Source of the DNA: Liopterus haemorrhoidalis
Taxonomy: Eukaryota; Arthropoda; Insecta; Coleoptera; Dytiscidae
Length of the DNA stretch: 64,000 nucleotides
Direction: 5' to 3'
Assembly (NCBI GenBank): GCA_963971575.1
Contig: OZ020620.1
Location: 41,206,924-41,270,923 of the forward strand
The stretch's first letter is position 1, and each line of letters starts with the position of its first letter. Below, in pieces: positions 10,749 to 25,700 of the stretch. The position numbers were made by a program, and so were the translations under genes. Below the pieces are notes generated by a model, which had not been told where the DNA came from, did not search any database, and worked only from the letters and a program-made list of their open reading frames with translations.

Positions 10749-13700
10749 GTAAGTATTTTTATTTTGACTTTTCGAATGTCATGGGCTTAAGTTAACTTTG
10801 TTACTTACTTGGATGTTTTTTATTTGCAGCTCTAATAGAAGAAGGCTACCACAGTACAAACCCTTATCATAATTCAATTCATGCAACCGATGTTACTCAA
10901 GCCATGCATTGCTTCCTACAAGAAGAAAAGGTAATTAAATCTCTTCAATATTTTCCTTTATCGTTACAGCCTATGTATTGGTGCCAATATATCATTAACT
11001 CAAGCTAAAGATTTAATATAATTTTCAAAATGACATTAACAGAGTCCGAACAAACATAGGAGATAGTTCTATTTAACTGTAAGTTAGTTAGTTAAAATTT
11101 TTGGCGCACAGCAACGAAGGCTATTTGCGCCTAACGCAGCCCATAGTTCTAGTTCTATTTAACTGACTAACCAGTAGGTACTATAGTACTCGATGCTGCG
11201 ATTTTTTAACTGTTTTTATGTAATTTTCGGGTGCAGAATCCAAAATAGCCGTCAGATTTGGTCTATCAGATCTAGTTCTTGAGATACGCTATATTGGTCT
11301 CTTTTAGAATAAAATCATATTTATTTTTTAACTTATGGACATTTCACGTTATTACTATTACTGTTTGCTCCAACTGCCAGTTAAAAAAATTGATGTGAAG
11401 TGTGAATTTTCACACATTTCAGGGTTCGCAGGTATTTAGTAACTGTATGATGATTATTTGGGATGCCAAAAAATTTTTGTCAAAATATTTTTTTATGAAT
11501 TTTAATTCGAATGCCTAATACCATTATTTAAGTTTCTAAATATGTGCAGTATTTTTTTTTATATAGCAAGCTTCATTAAGATTTTGAAAATTGCGCCTAT
11601 GGTTTCCATTGGATGCTTAAATCATTAGCCCCGCCCTCTGATTTCGTATACATTCAAACAGAATTAAATTATAATTTCAACACTTCCCACTGGTTAGTAA
11701 ATTTACGCTTTCAAAAATTAAATGCAACATTTACCAAAATATAACTAGAATTTTGACAAAATAATTTAAACAAAAGAAAACTGCAAATAAAATAAAAATG
11801 CAAAAAAAAAAAAATAAATAAAAATTGATGGGATTCGAACACTAGTTTCTTCGGTAGTTACAGCTCACTAAGCGACAACGCTACCACTGTACTACAAAGG
11901 TTCACTCGTTCACTATGTTAAATAGCGGATTAAATATATTATATATTTTAGTTAAAAACACAAAAAAAGCGTTATTTTCCGAAAACATAATCTGATCAAA
12001 AATTCCTGTTGTACTATTCCGGTTCACACCAATGTACATTACTGAGAATTTTTTGATATTTTTGTTTAAACCATCTGGGCTACAGGGTGTGGGACAAAAA
12101 TTTTTTTGCACAATTTTGGCAAAAATCGCCGCAAAATAATTTATTTTGCAAAAATAAAATTTTGATCGTTAATCCAGGTACCTAGGGCTTTCATTTGATA
12201 CCCTACACAGAATTGTAAAAAAATATTTTGTTTTTTTTTTCGATCAGCATGTATTTGTTTATATTTTTATGGGGATATGTTTTTTAGATGTTTTAGTATT
12301 TTTCCTATGTGCGGGTCAAAGAGTTGTACTTTTTCAACTCTATAGGTTTAGCCGTTTGGCTACAATTTTTACCGAACAGACAGACAGACAGACAGTATTA
12401 TTTATTTCACAAATATATAAATATACATTCATCACATATCATTCAAAATATTTTTTTTTTTTTTTAGGATATATTTTGGGGGCGCTTCAACTGCTGAGGT
12501 TATTAGCATCCCGGTACATTTACAGTAATTTACATTGATTTTATACAGAGATGAATATTGACATTAATTTACAATCAGGCATATTTATAATTTTATGATA
12601 CGACATTTAAGTTAGCTAATTTAGAAATAATAGAAAAATTGGGAATTAAATTTTACGGAACAGGTCTGCTTCTTTGAGGTAGTCTAGTAAGATGTTTTGA
12701 TTTTCTGGACATAGAGCTTCTTTCAGGTTGTCTGGTATGTTGTGCTTCCGTCTCAGTTCTTCATATAGTTGGCACTCCAGGATTATATGTTCTACGGTTA
12801 AGGTTTTATTACACTTGTCACAGTTTTCCATCTCTTTTCTTTTCATTAAATGTTGGTGTGTAATGAACGTGTGGCCAATTCTGAGTCTTGTAAGAACTCT
12901 CTGTTCTTTTCTGTCGCCTACTGGAGCGCAGGGTTTGGTGTCCTCTTTTATATGGCGAAGTTTGTTGTTTATTATACTCTGCCATTGTTGTTTCCAATCT
13001 TCTTTTATGTCTTGTCTTAAGTCAGATTTGATGTCGCTGGTATATTTCTTTTATACGACTTTCTATCATGGAGTTTACCAGGACAATCTCGCTGAAGACT
13101 CTAACAGTAGTCGGCCATCATGCCATCCCATCTTCCTTGATATCGATCTTCCATAGTTTTAATGTCCTGATGGAATCTTTCTCCCTGTTCTTCACTAAAA
13201 TCACCTAGGTTTTCTAGAAACCGATTTAAGTGGTTGGGGAGGTAGAGAACTTTTATCCTCATGTTAAAACCGAGAATATTAAAGTTGGAAAGCATATTTT
13301 CAACTAATTCTGTGTAATTCTCTGCTTTATGATTACCAAGAAAATTTTGTACTACTTGAACAAATGAACACCAAGCATTAGATTCAATCTCGTTCACTGA
13401 TGCGGTAAATTGTAGATTTTTAATAAACTGCTTATCTGAGGACTATCAAATATTCCGTCTTTCAGTTTTTCCGTGCTAATCTCAAGAAATGTATGTCTCA
13501 AGTAGCGAAAACAAGTCCATCTCGATTTAAAACCTACACAAACTGCTTCATAAGCCCTAAGTTGATGCAAGGATGAAAATATGATTTTCTCTCTCGCAAC
13601 CAAAGGTTCGTTGATTATGTTTTGTTTCCTTGAATCATGACATTTCTTAAAGGCCAAGTTCTGGTACCCAGTGCTGATCCTTAATAGCTCTGCTATCCCA

Positions 13701-16700
13701 AAGACGTAAAAAACAAGGATATTTTGTATATCCACTTTGCTGTCCAAGGAGGAAGATTACCATTTTTAGATAAAAAAACTAAAATCAATTAGCCTGTATC
13801 TCAAAATCTCGAACTGCTACAAAAAATGCCAGGTATTTTTGGAATCAGCACAAAATATCCAAAATCTGTTCTTACTTTTCCGGCACCAAGATAAAAATTT
13901 AATTTTGTTGGGTTATTCGTTAATGTATATTCATAAAATTGGAGGTGATTTGTTTTTATTGGCGTCATTTTTGTTTTCTACACGTTTCAGGTGACAATAT
14001 CCGCAAAAATTATCAATTTTTATTCTGTCTGTCTGTCCGAGATTCACCCAAGTTTCATCACACATTAAAATCTAGTTTAGAAAAAGGCCACTTTCCCTTT
14101 CATAGCGTTCTTTCAAGTCTGTACACACTTTGAGTCTTGTTTCCTTGTGTTTTTGCGTTAACTGTTTCGGGACCCACCTTGCACTTGGTTTGCTGTAATT
14201 GAGCTTGTCAGTGATAACGTAATGAACTGTGCCAACACTTACTGCAACTTTTTTATTTTATCGTCAACGGTAATACGTCGGTCTTCACGAATAATGTCGT
14301 CAATGCGTGTTTCAAGCGAAGGAGTTGACACTAACTGGCCGGCCAGGACGTTTCTCGTCAGTCACTGAGGTTCGACCATTTTTGAACTGTTCTACCTACT
14401 TTCACCATACTGTAAAATCATTCAAGAAAAGATTTTAGCCGGGTTTTCACCTTCAGAAAGCAAAAACCGTATCACTGAACGTTGGTCAACTAACGTGGAA
14501 ACTTCAAGCGGACACGCCATCGTTAAATGCAATTTTGAGGTTATAAACAAAACAATATCCATCAGGTGTTCTCAGCTCATCCCAGTGATGCCAACCTAAA
14601 GTCATGAAAGTACCAAACTCCTCCTAGAAACGTTTTTTTTTTTTTTTTCTACATCAATTTGTCTCTTTAATTATTGTCTCTCGTACATTACATTACAAAA
14701 ACCTTACGAAATACAACTAGTCCAACTAGTTATTAATAAATTGGTTGTGCAAAGGTGATTGGTATTTTATTATTCCTTTTTTTTCAGATCCGTAAGCACA
14801 TGAGTCCATTAGAAGTGATGGCATCGTTGATTGGTGCAGTGGCTCACGATCTGGATCATCCAGGAGTAAACCAACACTTCCTAATATCTACTTCCAACCA
14901 TTTAGCCGCCCTTTACGAGGTAACTTTACAATCAAATCACCGCTACCCGCTACTCACTGCTTTTATTGTATTCCTACTCGTACACCGACCGCCTTCGGAT
15001 CGATAACACTTTTTCACTACAATCGTTTATTTTATGGACTGGAGTTTAACTACAGTCATTGAGAAGGAAAAAAACCGTTCTTTGCTTTGATGATTTTAGT
15101 TTAAAGACTTTCTGTGGCTCTTTGAATTAATATAAAGGAAGAATTTTTACTTTCAGTCAGGAGTGGCTGGTTTATAAGGGCTGTGCTGTAGATCGTGGTG
15201 TGTAAAATTTTAACAAACGGATTTAAAAAAAAAAAGAAAAATATTTTTGGTCAATTTGTGTCTCGAAGTGGTGATTCGAAAACTGGTGCCTATTCCACTT
15301 ACGTTCTCTAGCGACGTATCGTCCATTCACGATATTTCTTTAATCAAGCGGGCCATGATATTTTTTAAGCTGCATAATTTTATCATTGTCGATTGCTATG
15401 GTGTATTGGTCAGCGCATTTGACTGCTAGCCATGAGGACTCGGGTTCGAATCTTGGTAATGACATGGATGTTTATATTTGTTATAAAATTACTATAGTAT
15501 CTAAAATTAAAATAAAGATATACTGATTAATGACCATCAGTAGGGATGGAGAAAGGAATATAGAAATTAGAGAAAAAATAATGGCAACAAATAAAGCAAA
15601 CTATGCAAATAAGAAAGTTATGAATAGCAATATATTAACAGTAGGAACAAAACTAAAAGTATTCAAGACAATGATAAGACAAGTAATGTTATACGCGGCA
15701 GAAACAATGACTCTCTCCAAAAAAGAAGAAGAAGATTTAAGAATAGGAGAAAAAATATTAAGAACGATATTAAAACCAATAAGAACTGGAGAAAATTAAT
15801 ATCGGCCAAGAATGAACCAAGATGAAAATGGAAATAATAGGAGAAGACATTTTTAAGAAAATAAAGGAACAGACAGTAAAATGGCTAGGACAAGTATGGA
15901 GAGCAGGAGAAAAGACAACAACACTATCAGTACAGCAGTGGAATCCAGGAAGAACAAGAAGGCGAGGAAGACCGAGATTAACGTGGCTGAAAGAAGTAGA
16001 AGAATACATAAAAAGGGCCGGAATAAAATAACGGAAAGAGAAAGCAAGAGATAGAAACCATTGGAGAAAGTTATGAACGAAAATTGGAACTACTTAAGAA
16101 GATAAAAAGGGGACCAATCCACCCCAAGAAATTGGATTTAGAAAGCTCAATGAGCGGCCAAATCCTATAAGGGATGTTAAGCCACTATATATATATATAT
16201 ATATATATATACAGTCCATCTATTTAAGCCTGGCAGATGACCTTGGGTGCGCAGTAGCAATCACTAGAAATTGGAGTGGGGACGTCAGTTGACTTCAGAC
16301 TGTCTTGCTGCAAGCATCAGTGAAAGTACATTCGGATGAAAAAGTATAATGGAATTTAAGACGAAATTATGCGGGCGCGTAAACCATAGTCAGTGTAAGG
16401 AGATTATTAGTAATGTGATTGACTTTATGACTAAGTAAGCTGCAGCAGGGAACGTGATTATACCTTTGAAGAATATTTTGGATCGAGTTTCAGCGTGCAC
16501 AGGCGTTTCTGCAAGAAGTTTAAGTAGATTTAACAAGGAAAAAAAAAAGTGTCTGCAGGTTAGACAAGTTAAAAGTTGTAATACAATATAACTTTAATAC
16601 AAAGATGAGACACGGACGGAACAAATATTTTCAACAAAAGAATCCGAAATTTCACGTTCTAAATTAACAATCATAATAAATATCTTTGTTATAAGACGCA

Positions 16701-19700
16701 ACAAAGCTGTTCAACAAAAACATTTATTTTGTTTGGTAAACTTAGTTCAGTTCTTAACAGGCTTTTCATTTTTATTTCATTGTTATATTATTTATACATT
16801 ATTATTTTCTAAATTCAGGTGAATGTTCCACATTTTCGTCACAGAAAACAGAAAGAAAGAAGTGAACAGAAAATATGAAATATAAAAAGTAATCCATTAA
16901 ATTGTGGAAAAAATTAATATTTTGATGAAAACTTGTGTCTCGTACTGTACAGTCCAAGCGCTCGACCCTCTCTTTCTTTCCGAATGCGTTCTTCCTCTGC
17001 GCGAAACTGATTTCCCACACGCCAGTACTAAATAGATTTGCTGTATATATATAAAAAAAATATTAATAATAATAAAAGGAGAATAACGTCCATATAAGTT
17101 ACAAGAAAAAGTAGCTTTAAATCTTTCTTTTATCAATTCCTTTTCTCTTCTTTTCTGTAACACCATTTTTATCCATGTTGTCCCGGTACCCAACTCGTCC
17201 AACAATTCTTGTATTGTCCTTGTCTCTCTTCCTATCTCTGTACAGTTTTTAAATTATCTATTGTTTCTTGTATTTCACCGCATATTCTGCACAATCTTTT
17301 GTTTACTTCTTTCCAGTATTTACTTGCCTCTGTCTCGTTTCCACACCTGAATCTTGCTATTAATTTTTGGAACTTGTTATTTTCTTGCAAATATCGTGGC
17401 ACCCATTGTGTTTGTATGCTCCCATATTCTTGAAGTACCTGGCCTGGCCGATCTTATTCTGCTTGTTCTGCAGCTGTACCTCTCTATCTCTTTCTATACT
17501 TTTTTTACCACCTTAATGTATACATACTCTATATACATAATATTCAGACAAATTCAACGTATGAACGATATTCAGCGGAACCCACACAACCGTACATTTG
17601 ATTGAATACTATATACGTCATTCTCGGTTACTTCATTCTATACATAAAAAAATTCGACTGCATAGTAGGTTTCTACAACTGAAATAAACCGTTGTCGCCC
17701 ATAAAAATCGGACACAGAGCTGCTGATATTACAGCCCAGTTCGTTTTTAGAAGTTGCATTACTGGTGCTCTTCTGCACTTACTGCTAAAGTTGTTTTATT
17801 TAAAAAATAATTATTCATTCCTGTTTTGTTGTTTCAGAATATGTCAGTATTAGAAAATCACCATTGGCGATCAGCGGTGGGATGTTTACTAGAAAGCGGA
17901 GTAGCTGAACAGTTATCCAACTGTAGAGCAGAGTTAGAGGAACAAATTAGATCACTTATTCTTGCCACAGATATCACAAGACAGAACGAATTTCTTATGA
18001 AGTTTAAAGTAAGTAAAACAACACCATATATTGTAACAATTCTTATGTAAGGTCATTTATTTTTGCAGAAAGACTTAGATGACGGATGTATAGAGTTACA
18101 TAGATTCCAGGATCGTCATTTCATCCTACAAATAGCGTTAAAATGTGCAGACATAAGCAATCCGACAAGGCCATGGGATATATCTCATAAGTGGAGCCTG
18201 AAAGTGTGCCAAGAATTTTTCAGACAAGGAGATTTTGAAAGAAAACTCAATCTTCCCGTTACATCATTATGTGACAGACAAAGTACTTCTGTTCCAAAAA
18301 TACAATCCGGTAAGTAAAATTCATTTATATCAAAATTATTATCACTAAACATGTAAGAGTATCGCATACAGAGAGTATTGTTGAATAAAAAATCCTCGGA
18401 TGATAGATTCGTTTCCAAGGGCGTACCACAAGGCTCCTGTCTGAGACCGACTATTCTATTTATATCTTTGATATGGAAAATGCAATAAAAAATTGTAAAA
18501 TTCGTCTCTTTGCCGATAATACCCAATTGCACTTTCAGTTTCTCTTATACATTATTGTAATAACCACTGCTTAACAGTTAATGCTAAAAAAATCAGCAGT
18601 TATGATCTTTGGGAATAAATCTACTCCTAATGATAGTTTGGATCACGGCGAAGTGAGAATTGAACTGAACAACAATATTCTACCATTAGTGCATGAGTAT
18701 AAGAATCTAGGCATTGTTCTAGATACACAGTTGAGATTTAACTCATATATTAGTTCACTTTTAAAAAGGCCTTTCTCACCTTAAAAAACTCATATATGAA
18801 TAGATTTTGTCTATCTCGCAATTTAAGAAAATCACTTGCTAATAGTTTAGTGTTATCTATTTTTAATTATGGTGATATTATATATCACCTTGTATCACTC
18901 ACGTTGACAAATTCAAAAAATTCAAAGCTACTGTGTTTGATTTGTACTATCACTTCGTAGTAGAAATCCAACGTCCAAAGGGTTGAGTTCTTTAAATTGG
19001 CTAACTATGGAACAACGTCGAAATTTACACTTTGCTTCGTTCATTCATAAGTTAGTAATCAACCAAACGCCTACCTATTTAAGCTGCAAACTAGTTCCGA
19101 GAACTTCCCTCCATAGCCTTGCTCTTAGGGACTTTTATAGCCTAGAAGTTCCAGCCCAAAAAAGCTCATTTTTTGAGCGATCCTTCTCCTCCTGCGCCCC
19201 ATCTATGTATAATCAAATACCCAAGTGCCTAAAATCTCTCTCTGTACAATCATTCAAAGTGAAATATAAAACATGGGTGCAGACAAGAAATCACTCTAAG
19301 TAATCCCGTTTCGCGAATTTACTTTTTATTATCCCAAGTCATATATTTTTACCCACACGTCTATTAAATTTCGCTAAATTTCTTATACTAATTTGTATAA
19401 CATTATTGGGTTAATGTTCCGAAACTTCGCCTACAATAAAGTTTATTATTATTATTAAGTGTTTGCAAAGATCACGAGATGAAACTACACCTATTTTTTG
19501 TTTTACTATATACTACAGAAATTATTTTTAAGAACTAATTCAAATTGCAGTTATATATAACGACCGCAGAAAAAAATATTTAAGTTTTTTCGTTCTTTAA
19601 ATAATAAATTTTATTTTTCCAGGATTTTTCCGTTTCGTAGTAACTCCATTATTCAACGAATGGCATCGTTTCCTCTCTAGCGATCTTTCAACACACATGA

Positions 19701-22700
19701 TGGACTTATTAGCTGATAATCACAAACGTTGGGAGAAATTAGAAGCAGTAGAACAAGCCGAAGAAACCCACACCGAACTTTCAGATGCAGAACCAGAAGA
19801 AATAAGCGAAGCAGATGAGGAAACACGCGGTAGTTCCGAAACATCACTACTTCCAGTTGACTTTATACCTAGAAGACAATCTTTAGCAGTTCCAAAATTA
19901 AATTCATCGGTGAATTCACGTAGACATTCAATGCCAGTTAACACAGTGCCTGTTTTACCGCGCACTATTGTACGTAGAGAAAGTTTACCACCAAGTAGAT
20001 TTATACATGATGATAGATTACCGGGATCTAGAGCATCCAGTGGACATATTAGGGAAGAGGATGAACTTGCTTTTGGATCACAAAGCTCTTTGTTGAGCTC
20101 CACTAGCGGTGGTAATCCACACTCATCAGGTAGGACTTATTCTAACAACTTTTTTATCTTGGTACAACGATAAAAATACGTAATATACAAAGATTTACAG
20201 TGGAACCTCTATATTTGTCAACCTCCATATTCATAATATTCAATATTCGTTACAATGATGACAATTTTTGTCCCCCATATTCGTTAGTATTTTTCGTATT
20301 CGTCGTCACTCCCGTCGAATTGATTGAGGAGTATGGACAGGAACTCACCACAGAAGAACTGTTTGCTACATAAATACCAAGAAATGGAAATGATGGAGGT
20401 TAATTAGTCTGGAGAGGAAAAATCGAGTAAAGCATCCATACCTAACGCTGACATCAATGAAATGCTATCTAATTGGGACAAAGTGCAGAATTTGGTCGAA
20501 AAATGGCACTCAAATTTTGCTACAGTCAACCAAAACATAAATGCATTTAACGATAATGTGATTGACTATTTCAGGAAGGTTTTGCAGACAAAAACAGACA
20601 ACATTGGACAAATTCCTTGTTAAAACGAGTGCTGCTAAATCATCGACAAAACAGACTCCATGATCAGAATTGGAATTACTATTGGCTGTTTTGTTTTAAT
20701 TGACAGTAACTCTTGTTTTCAACATTAACCTTCCGCCTTTTCCACTTCTACCACTATGTTTCTCTTTACAGTGTTTCTCAATCTTGTTACTCTTGTGGCA
20801 CATTTTTCAAAGAAGAAAAAAATTTCGCGGCACACATACATAGTCGTAGAAGAAGTCTAATTGTTATTTATTCAAATAGTGTTGGGTCCTGAATGCAGAT
20901 TCCTGTTTTCAGGATATGTCAATTTCAATTCGTCATCAAAAGATCCTTCGTGTATTTTATTCTTATTAATGGTATTGTACGTATATTCGGTCAATGATGT
21001 TAAAATGAAAACGACGCCAGTTTTTATTTTTTTTTTAAGATTTCGCGGCTCAATGGTAAATTATGCGGCACACTAAAATGCCGCGGCACAGCCTTTGAGA
21101 AACACTGATCTATTTAATACAATAAAGTTAAAGTTTAAACAAAATTTTTTAAAATTTTTGTACCACTTTTAGGAGTTGGAAACAGATAAATTGAATTTCA
21201 GTTATTTCTTATGGGATAAATTGTTTCTATATTCGTCATATTCTATATTCATTACACCTCCAGAAACAGTTTAATGACGAATATAGAGGTTCCACTGTAT
21301 TTCAATTTAATTCGAAATCAGTTGTAAACAGAGTATGTCTTCTTATGCCTAGGCCAGAGTTTCCCGAACTTTTTGAGCCGCGAAGCACTTTTCACGAGAA
21401 GAATTCGTCGCGGAGCACTATAATTGCTATATTTTATATAGCAACACTAGTAGATCGCGGAGCACTAGTAGACGCTCGGAGCACAGTTTAAGAAACTCTG
21501 GCCTAGGCAAACAAGTCTGAATGACAGTTTTGACCATTCAATCGTTAAAAAGTGTTCGGGACAACTTAAAAAAATAAAATCACCGTTTTGTTCCGCTTAA
21601 ACGTTTAGAATAGAGTTATTTTGTCATAATATCTAAAAATGCTCACTTCACGTAATTTATTTATTAATTATTGTATTTATTTATATATTTATTTTTTCCA
21701 GAAGAGCATGAACGTCCACTAAGTGCTGAGACATTACTGCCCGAGCCTTCAATAACGTCTATAACAAGTAGCGCCGCAGCGGATCAACTCAATAGTGTAC
21801 TTCATGGGTTCACGTTCCAAACACCACCTTCAAAATGTCTTACGCGACAGCAGACCTTCCCACCGCTGCAACCTTACGTACGCATGCGCTATATGTCTAC
21901 TACCGCTGAGATGGGTGCATGCAGTGAAGCTCTACTCGAAGGTAAGTTAGTACATAAATCTGGTGACCTAAAATTTGTAGATAATGCATGATATATTAAA
22001 GTTCTAGTATTTAGTCACGTACGCAAAAACAGAAGTGGGATATTGTAAATATTAACTAACTTTATTTTATATTTTTTGTTCTAGGTGGAAGTCAATCTAA
22101 TTCTTCTCATAGTTCTCAAGAAAATATGGACAATTCTGCGAATGTTGTTCCAACAATAACAATACTGAGTCCTAATAATGGCAATGGTAGATCAGGTGAA
22201 TCCTTAGCTACAGAACTGCAGACAAAAGCAGCTTCATATAAACGAGAACCGGAGGCACTCGATAAGGAAAAAGCGACCAAAATAGCCCGGTTATCTGATT
22301 CCGGGCAGCAATATGAAAAAGAAAATGTTGATCCTAGACGATTTTTGCCTCCAGTAAGTATCATTTTAATCACTCTGTATTATATTTAGGGGGGGGGGCA
22401 CTCTCAATAGAGTGTATCTGCCGAAGTATTACAATTCATACGAAAAATAGACACGAATTTAAGATATTTTAAAATTGTGGATATATCATTAAAATTATAT
22501 CATTTGCCATCTAACGTTATCGGTCTAAAGTGTGTGTTTCAAATCAAAATGAATGGAAGTAACTTGCTGAAATTGTTCTTAGAAACGTCCACCATAATTT
22601 CACATTGATGACAGAAAAAATAGAACAAAAGAAATTCTAATTTTGTAACGTCACCAGATCAGTCTGAGCAATCTTGTGGACTGATTAAACATAAATGTCT

Positions 22701-25700
22701 AATGCTCCATGTCGGCCCGTTTAGAAACAAAAAATATGTCTTTAAGTCACGCGTAGACATTTTGACGATTATTCTAGAAAATTTTAAGGTTGGAACATAC
22801 GTACGAAACCCGACGCGACGTGACCCGTGTTGACTCAAATCAAATGTTGCTATTTTCCATTGTTTACTATAGATCAGGAACATACTATTGACACCCGACG
22901 CGATGCCATGCGGTCACACACACCCGATCGAAACGATTCGGTTCAGCGTGTTGTCGATGGGAAACATACCACCCGACGCATCATGATAAATGTGTTTTTA
23001 GGCAACACGTACTCGCAAGCATCGTTTGAACAATTGAAGTTTCCTTAACCTCCAAAGCTTGGGACAAAATCAAAAATATTTATCTTCAGTAGGAAAAGTG
23101 AACTTTCGCAGAGCTAAAATGATGAACAATTAATTGAATTGGTTAATCAATATACGTTCCTTTACAACGCTAATTTATCACAATACACAGACCACAATAG
23201 AATTAATTCATTATTAAATATGTCCATATTTTCATGCCTCCATACTTGTGATTAACTTCGTGACGAACTGACAAAAATACCTGCTGATATTTCGTAGGAT
23301 GGCGTGTTACATATGTGCACGATTCGCATCGAGTATGGACACGTCGGGTGTCGTGGAGTTATAATAGTATGTTCCCACCTTTTTAGAATAGTCTATTATA
23401 GTTAAATACCTTGTGGAGAAACATGACCGTCATTTCATCTTTCCTCACCAGCAAAATCCTGGTATTAAATACTCCCAAAATTTAATATATATATGTTTTT
23501 GTTTTTACAGGGTTTGAATGTGCGTCGTGGTTCAGCTCCAGTGACTACGACTTTAGTAACACGGCCTGATGAAAACGCACCCTCTGCTGGCGGAGTGCTG
23601 CGTTCTAGTGGTGCTGTCTTACCACGTAGAGGGTCTATGCCCGCAGACGTATCTCAACATGGTAATATTATCAAACTCTTTCTAGAACTATCGATTCAAA
23701 CGAACCGATTTTGATGAGTCACATCAAAATCGGTATTATAAAAATTATTTGTTTGAATTTGTCGCTTTACTGTATAATTTTAATGTGCCCTACTATTCTT
23801 CGAATACAAATGGCCACAGTAGTGACAATCCTGATGACAATTTTTGTCTATATAGTTTTAAACAGAATTATTGTCTGCTAAAGCAATTCAACCCAGTTTC
23901 GAGTCATTCTCTTTTTAGGAAATACTTGTTTACTTAACATACACGAAGAGATTGATATAAAAATATGTATGTACTAATTTTAGAAAAACTGTTAAAGAAA
24001 GTAGTTGATAATCCTATTCAAAATTTGCAAAAGAAATTTGAAATTGAAACTCACAATGTAATTTTCGATATATTGGTTTCCAGTTATGAACAAAGATTTC
24101 GAAATAATGTAATGTTATATCGCTGGTGACCTGGCAATACCTTCTATCTACAATTTTTAGCGAAAATTTTAGTTCTTGGTTTGCATTGTAACTCACATAT
24201 TAGTGCACAAGTTGTGACAATACTTCTTAAACAAGAAAAATATTTAAGGTCTAAACTTCGTACAAAGCATTACCTTTTATCTTAAACTACACAAAAACGG
24301 CTGACAAAGCAGTTTTTTACTTCTCCTTTAAATTTCTATTTATGCAGATAGGAGGTATTGCCAGGTCATCCGCGATATGCTGACATTGCACTTTTATCTC
24401 CTGTAAATTTCGACAAGGTAAGAAATGGAAAACCTTTAAATAGGTTAACAAAGTTAGTTGAACTATTGCAAAATTTTAAAGAAAATGTCAGCAAAGATCA
24501 ATTACATGAAGAATTATACAATTTTGCATCAAATTGAGAAATGCTCTAAATAATTTTTCTTCTCGCCATGTCGACGAAACAGTACACGAGAACTTTGAAC
24601 AAGATGAAGAGGAAAATGAAGAAATAGTACAAAGTGAGGGAGAAGAGATAGAAATTAAAAACAAAAGTAGTGAGTCACTTTGCAAGAGCTGTAAAAATTG
24701 TGTTCATTCAAAAAATGTCTTATTATTAGGTATTACTATTAATTTCTACTTTACTCTTGGACCGATGTCGCACATTGCCCGAGCCGGTTTAGTTCTATCT
24801 ATCCGCTCCTGGCGCCCATTATGGAAGCTACGAAATTTTCAGTCAGATTATATATATATATATATATATTTGTTTTACCGCTTATGCAAGCCAATTCTAT
24901 GTACTCAATGGACGGTGTCAAACCAAAATTGACGTTTTCAGACCAGGGGAATGGTCTGAAAACGTTTTTCATGTTTTTTGGAGCTCTTGCACCCTGATTA
25001 TATAGCAGCAATGACAGAGAAAATTTCACAAATGGTCTGAATACGAGGGTAGATCGTATATTTATATACAAATTTAGTTCACTGATTTGTCGTGAAGAGC
25101 GCGCGCCAGTAGTTTTTGTATATAACTTTTTATACAAAAAATGTACGATTCCGACTTTGTCAGACCAGCACAATTCAGTCGACGTTGTCAAGCCTTAAAT
25201 CTGGCAACACTGTATAGAATGAGCTAGATAAACATTCCAGTCATGATAATTTTAGTTCATTGTAAGAACTTAAATATTTTCTTTCAATTTGTCTTACAGA
25301 AAAACTTTAAACTCAAATTTAGTTTTGGCAGACTCGTAGATACTTGAAAACAATGCATATAACCGATTTGTATCAAATTTGTTCAAATTAAAATTTTGGT
25401 ATTTGCGCCATGAAATTCTTCTTTTTTTTCCAATTTAGAAATAATTACATTTTTATAGTTTATAGATTTTTTAAAGCGTGCTGAATGTTACTGCTTCAAA
25501 TGAGACGTTAAATTTATTTAATATTTTTATTAGAATCCCAAATAAATGTACATTTTAATAAGTTTGAACTTTGTTCATATATTTCACAGAAAATTATTCT
25601 AATACGGACATCAATGTCCATAATTTATTCTTAATTCTAAAGAAAAACACAAAAGGTTTCAAATTACAAATAACTCGTTTAAACAACTACTTTTCTTAAT

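Noticed and set aside
22116..22373. Minus-strand frame opposite PDE7 exon h
   Set aside because: Shadow of the true exon in the opposite strand; no domain.
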